Shown here piece by piece: positions 23,584 through 25,858 of a DNA stretch of 25,858 nt. A model generated the notes under the pieces. The model was not told the origin of the DNA. It saw nothing but the letters and a program-made list of their open reading frames with translations, and searched no databases. The stretch's first letter is position 1. The number at the start of each line of letters is the position of its first letter. A program made the position numbers and the translations under genes. The stretch is from Methanocorpusculum sp. (GTDB lineage: Archaea; Halobacteriota; Methanomicrobia; Methanomicrobiales; Methanocorpusculaceae): the NCBI GenBank assembly GCA_029987025.1, contig DALTWQ010000007.1:1-25858 (forward strand), given 5' to 3'.

Positions 23584-25083
23584 TCAGACAGCTTCTCTGT
23601 ACTGGCAGTACTGGTGGCGGAATCCGGATAAGCAGGCAGTCGCGCAGTTTTTACACGCACGAACAGGTGCTGCAGGGTTTTCCTTGTTGAGCGCTATGAT
23701 GTTTGTCATCATCGTGGCCGTTACCGGCTCACTTGTCAGCAGACACGGATAATCTGCAAGACGCATGAGTGCTGAGGTACGGACCGTAATTGCACAAGCC
23801 GGGTATGCATACCGCTGCGGATTCATCAGAACTTCATTCCGGTGAATCGGAGATAAATCAACGGTGATGCCATCGATGTTGGGCGAAAGCGGTTTATCGG
23901 CACTGCTCTTAATTCTCTCTGCCTTGTCCATAATCTTCCAGCCGCGGTAAATCATGTCCATGAAGTCACAGTTGTGCAGTTCTGCTGCAGAACCGCGGGT
24001 GGGTTTCAGCATCACAAGGTTATGATAGCGTTTGGTAAGCAGGTCAACAATCATGGGTGCATTGAATCCGTCAAGTTCAAGCAGATACTCTGCTGCTGCG
24101 GCTGAAGAACCGGTTGCAACATTTAACAGCTGATACGGGCTTTTCACTTTGGAGACTGCAGCATTCAGCGTATTCTGCATTACGTTAGATACTGCATCGA
24201 TGGTATTGAAGATAACATCATCCTTACACATGTTAAACGTGGACTGTGAGATATGATGCGCAACATCTCCGACACAGTATGCAGGAACGGTTACGATGTT
24301 TCCATAGTGTACACCGTCATCAATTGCAGCTTTTACAAACGGAAGCATCTTTTCACGGTATCCTGCCATGTAATTTTTCGCCGTAAAGGATGACATATGT
24401 ACAGAACGCATGAGGTCAGCCTGTGCTTCAACAGGGTTGCGGTAAAGTTCCTGCAGCTGACGCACTTCGGCACGAACGGCTTCTGCAACAGTTTCTCCGG
24501 ACTCAACCGCTTTGGCAAATGCATCTCCGATACCGTAAGATGTGTTCATTCCCCATGATTTTGCGGCGAGAATAGTTTTCTTGTGGTCTGCCGGGATATC
24601 AGTTTTCTGCAGAATCTGATTTACCACGTTTGAGGTGGAGCCGGGCATCAGTGCAAAATCAACAGAGCAGACAGGACCGTAGAATCCTGCATACACACGG
24701 GCTGCTTCTTTTCCGACGACAGCTATGTTTGTTTTGATAGCGTCAGCGAAAGCATCCATGCTTTTTCTGAAAGATTCATCCTCTTCGCAGAGGATATCTA
24801 AGATAACCGGCGTCTGATAATGCTCGACAAACGGGTCATCTTCTTCTCTGACATGGCGGGTCAGTGAGCATAACGTATCATAATGAGACTGCACTGATGC
24901 TTTGTGCAGGTCAATTACGGATTTGCTCTGACCGTCTAATACCGTCATTTTCGAAACAGCATTAACGTACGGTTCTGCATCCTTCAGATGGAATTTCTGT
25001 CCGCGGCGTTCGCGTAAGACGTTAACATCTGCAAACTGTGCGGCCATTGCTTCGGATACCATTTTCTGATATAGTTCGTCCAT
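23584..25083 (-). CDS. DUF2193 family protein with C-terminal Cys motif
   Basis: The 499-residue protein is soluble, with no signal or TM segment, and matches in length and character the methanogen-associated DUF2193 family; I recognise the family but know no function. The C-terminus has C477-x2-C480-x3-C484 and C493, which could bind an Fe-S cluster or zinc. Other cysteines are at 72, 99, 139, 270, 286, 372, 430 and 447. His and Gly clusters such as VGDVAHHISQ (271-280) may be part of an active site. The ATG at 25083 has GAGGT 7 nt ahead and a TATA box at a proper distance; the longer frame (to 25140) would run over that TATA box. It leads the operon with DUF2180 and the aquaporin. Confidence 0.75.
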   Translation of the reverse strand: MDELYQKMVSEAMAAQFADVNVLRERRGQKFHLKDAEPYVNAVSKMTVLDGQSKSVIDLHKASVQSHYDTLCSLTRHVREEDDPFVEHYQTPVILDILCEEDESFRKSMDAFADAIKTNIAVVGKEAARVYAGFYGPVCSVDFALMPGSTSNVVNQILQKTDIPADHKKTILAAKSWGMNTSYGIGDAFAKAVESGETVAEAVRAEVRQLQELYRNPVEAQADLMRSVHMSSFTAKNYMAGYREKMLPFVKAAIDDGVHYGNIVTVPAYCVGDVAHHISQSTFNMCKDDVIFNTIDAVSNVMQNTLNAAVSKVKSPYQLLNVATGSSAAAAEYLLELDGFNAPMIVDLLTKRYHNLVMLKPTRGSAAELHNCDFMDMIYRGWKIMDKAERIKSSADKPLSPNIDGITVDLSPIHRNEVLMNPQRYAYPACAITVRTSALMRLADYPCLLTSEPVTATMMTNIIALNKENPAAPVRACKNCATACLSGFRHQYCQYREAV

Positions 25084-25120
25084 AGTAACTACCTCATTGT
25101 GAGTAATGAATAATAGTCGC

Positions 25121-25131
25121 ATAAGTATATC
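25121..25131 (-). promoter_or_regulatory. TATA box of the DUF2193 operon
   Basis: The minus strand reads GATATACTTAT, centred about 43 nt before the ATG at 25083; transcription would start near 25100, leaving a 17-nt leader that contains the GAGGT ribosome binding site (25095-25091). Confidence 0.5.
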
Positions 25132-25151
25132 AATATTCATATGAGGGCAAA

Positions 25152-25181
25152 TTTACCATCGTGTTTTGGTAAAAATTGGTA
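25152..25181. promoter_or_regulatory. Operator-like inverted and direct repeat upstream of the DUF2193 operon
   Basis: TTTACCA (25152-25158) and TGGTAAA (25167-25173) form a perfect 7-bp inverted repeat around an 8-nt spacer. A further TTGGTA (25176-25181) repeats the right arm (25166-25171) exactly 10 bp on, one helical turn. The site lies 20-50 bp upstream of the TATA box, where an activator, or a repressor blocking TFB/TBP loading, could bind. No regulator gene is adjacent. Confidence 0.45.
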
Positions 25182-25248
25182 TTTCGATGATTAATTAGAG
25201 AGAAAACGTAATCTGTTCATACATATGAAGAGAACAATAATTTAATTT

Positions 25249-25254
25249 AAAAAA
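25249..25254 (-). terminator. T6 terminator after rpoA2
   Basis: Six A residues on the plus strand read as T6 on the minus strand, within an A/T-rich stretch about 25 nt after the rpoA2 stop codon. Confidence 0.45.
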
Positions 25255-25278
25255 GTTAGGGAGATAAGTCTGACAGAC

Positions 25279-25858
25279 TTACGGCTTTACGCGTTTTGCC
25301 ATCAGCTTAACATCACCGGTACCGAGGTTAATCGGCTGACCGACAATGACGTTTTCAGTAACACCGGAGAGTTCATCATACTCATGGGCAACTGCTGCAT
25401 CCAGAAGATGGTTGACCGTAACTTCGAAAGATGCACGGGAAAGAACAGATTCTTTCTCGCCTGCAATACCGTGACGGCCGATCTGCTTGACTTCTCCATC
25501 CATGCACATGATATCGGAGACAAGCATAATGTGTCTTCTGTCAACACTGATACCCTGCTCTTTTAAGGTTGAGTAGGCTTCATCGATGATTGATGCACGT
25601 GCTGCTTCGATACCCAGTGTTGCTGCAATTTCAGCAATGTTGTTTGTCTTTGTTCTGGTGCAGTCAACACCGTTGATTTCAAAGACAGCCTTCAGATCTG
25701 AACCTTCAGTGTGAAGAATATACTCATCATTCTCTTTTCTGACCACGACACGCTTGATGTCATCAATACCCTGAACAATAACCTGACGGACATGGTCAGC
25801 TAACTGGAACAGGTTCTGATAGGAGTCCTGGTTCTTCGGGAGGAAACGAAGAATGCCC
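25279..25858 (-). CDS. rpoA2: DNA-directed RNA polymerase subunit A'' (partial, 5' end outside window)
   Basis: The last 192 residues of the archaeal A'' subunit are visible; the frame stays open from position 25857, well beyond the internal GTG at 25746. Diagnostic segments include GIDDIKRV followed by VVRKENDEYILHTEG, TNNIAEIAATLGIEAARASI, SVDRRHIMLVSDIMC, the highly conserved GEVKQIGRHGIAGEKESVLS, and TENVIVGQPINLGTG near the end. This is the C-terminal part of the largest subunit (beta' equivalent), split in archaea into A' and A''. The usual downstream nusA and ribosomal protein genes are absent; a T6 terminator and the DUF2193 promoter follow instead. Confidence 0.96.
   Translation of the reverse strand, partial: GILRFLPKNQDSYQNLFQLADHVRQVIVQGIDDIKRVVVRKENDEYILHTEGSDLKAVFEINGVDCTRTKTNNIAEIAATLGIEAARASIIDEAYSTLKEQGISVDRRHIMLVSDIMCMDGEVKQIGRHGIAGEKESVLSRASFEVTVNHLLDAAVAHEYDELSGVTENVIVGQPINLGTGDVKLMAKRVKP

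Noticed and set aside
25084..25140. Longer start of the DUF2193 protein at 25140
   Set aside because: It would cover the TATA box; the ATG at 25083 has a good GAGGT site at the right spacing.
1..25858. Search for CRISPR arrays, insertion sequences, integrase genes or phage genes
   Set aside because: No repeated spacer pattern, transposase, integrase or terminal inverted repeats were seen; gaps between genes are all under about 200 bp and composition is even.

Overview
This window looks like the chromosome of a methanogenic euryarchaeon, most likely from the order Methanomicrobiales and plausibly a Methanocorpusculum relative. The archaeal evidence is direct: RNA polymerase subunit A'' as a separate gene, FEN-1 with a PCNA-binding tail, an archaeal-type PurC, a presenilin-family protease like those of Methanomicrobiales, a probable MsvR-like HTH-V4R regulator, NifB, DUF2193 and DUF2180 proteins, AqpM-like aquaporin, an intron-interrupted tRNA-Tyr, TATA-box promoters with several leaderless starts, and T-run terminators. 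The lineage assignment is an inference from gene content and roughly 47-50% GC; I could not run a comparison.

Layout, left to right. 1-53: 5' half of a tRNA-Tyr on the minus strand, cut by the window edge inside its intron. 214-751: a DUF1922-like zinc ribbon protein converging on a UPF0147 protein. 872-3510: a tight four-gene operon (SSSCA1-type zinc ribbon, UPF0200 P-loop kinase-like protein, TIM-barrel isomerase-like protein, RNase Z). 3582-4358: HTH-V4R regulator, converging on nifB (4396-5319, minus), which has an unusual Cys/Gly tail. 5477-9414: a 1151-residue TPR protein followed by rlmH; 9492-10172: purC with its own promoter.

10300-15710 (minus strand) is a complete UDP-GlcNAc supply operon: glmM, a GlmU-type bifunctional enzyme, a second diverged GlmU-like nucleotidyltransferase, and glmS, with overlapping or almost touching genes. 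15818-17641 is an acyl-CoA synthetase with an N-terminal insertion, next to a tRNA-Gly(GCC). 17943-18902 is the presenilin homologue, divergent across only 38 bp from a small two-TM coiled-coil protein that is followed by fen. 20418-22556 is a two-gene unit of a Na+-dependent (NSS) transporter and an EFR1-type flavodoxin/ferredoxin fusion. 22679-25083 (minus) is a three-gene unit DUF2193 - DUF2180 - aquaporin, preceded by an operator-like palindrome. The window ends inside rpoA2.

No IS element, prophage, CRISPR array or defence island is visible; this is mostly ordinary core chromosome. The parts I consider most worth a second look are the DUF2193/DUF2180/aquaporin unit with its palindromic upstream site, the Cys/Gly tail on NifB, the tandem GlmU paralogues, and the SSSCA1-UPF0200-TIM barrel-RNase Z operon. 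All counts and motif placements were made by eye.
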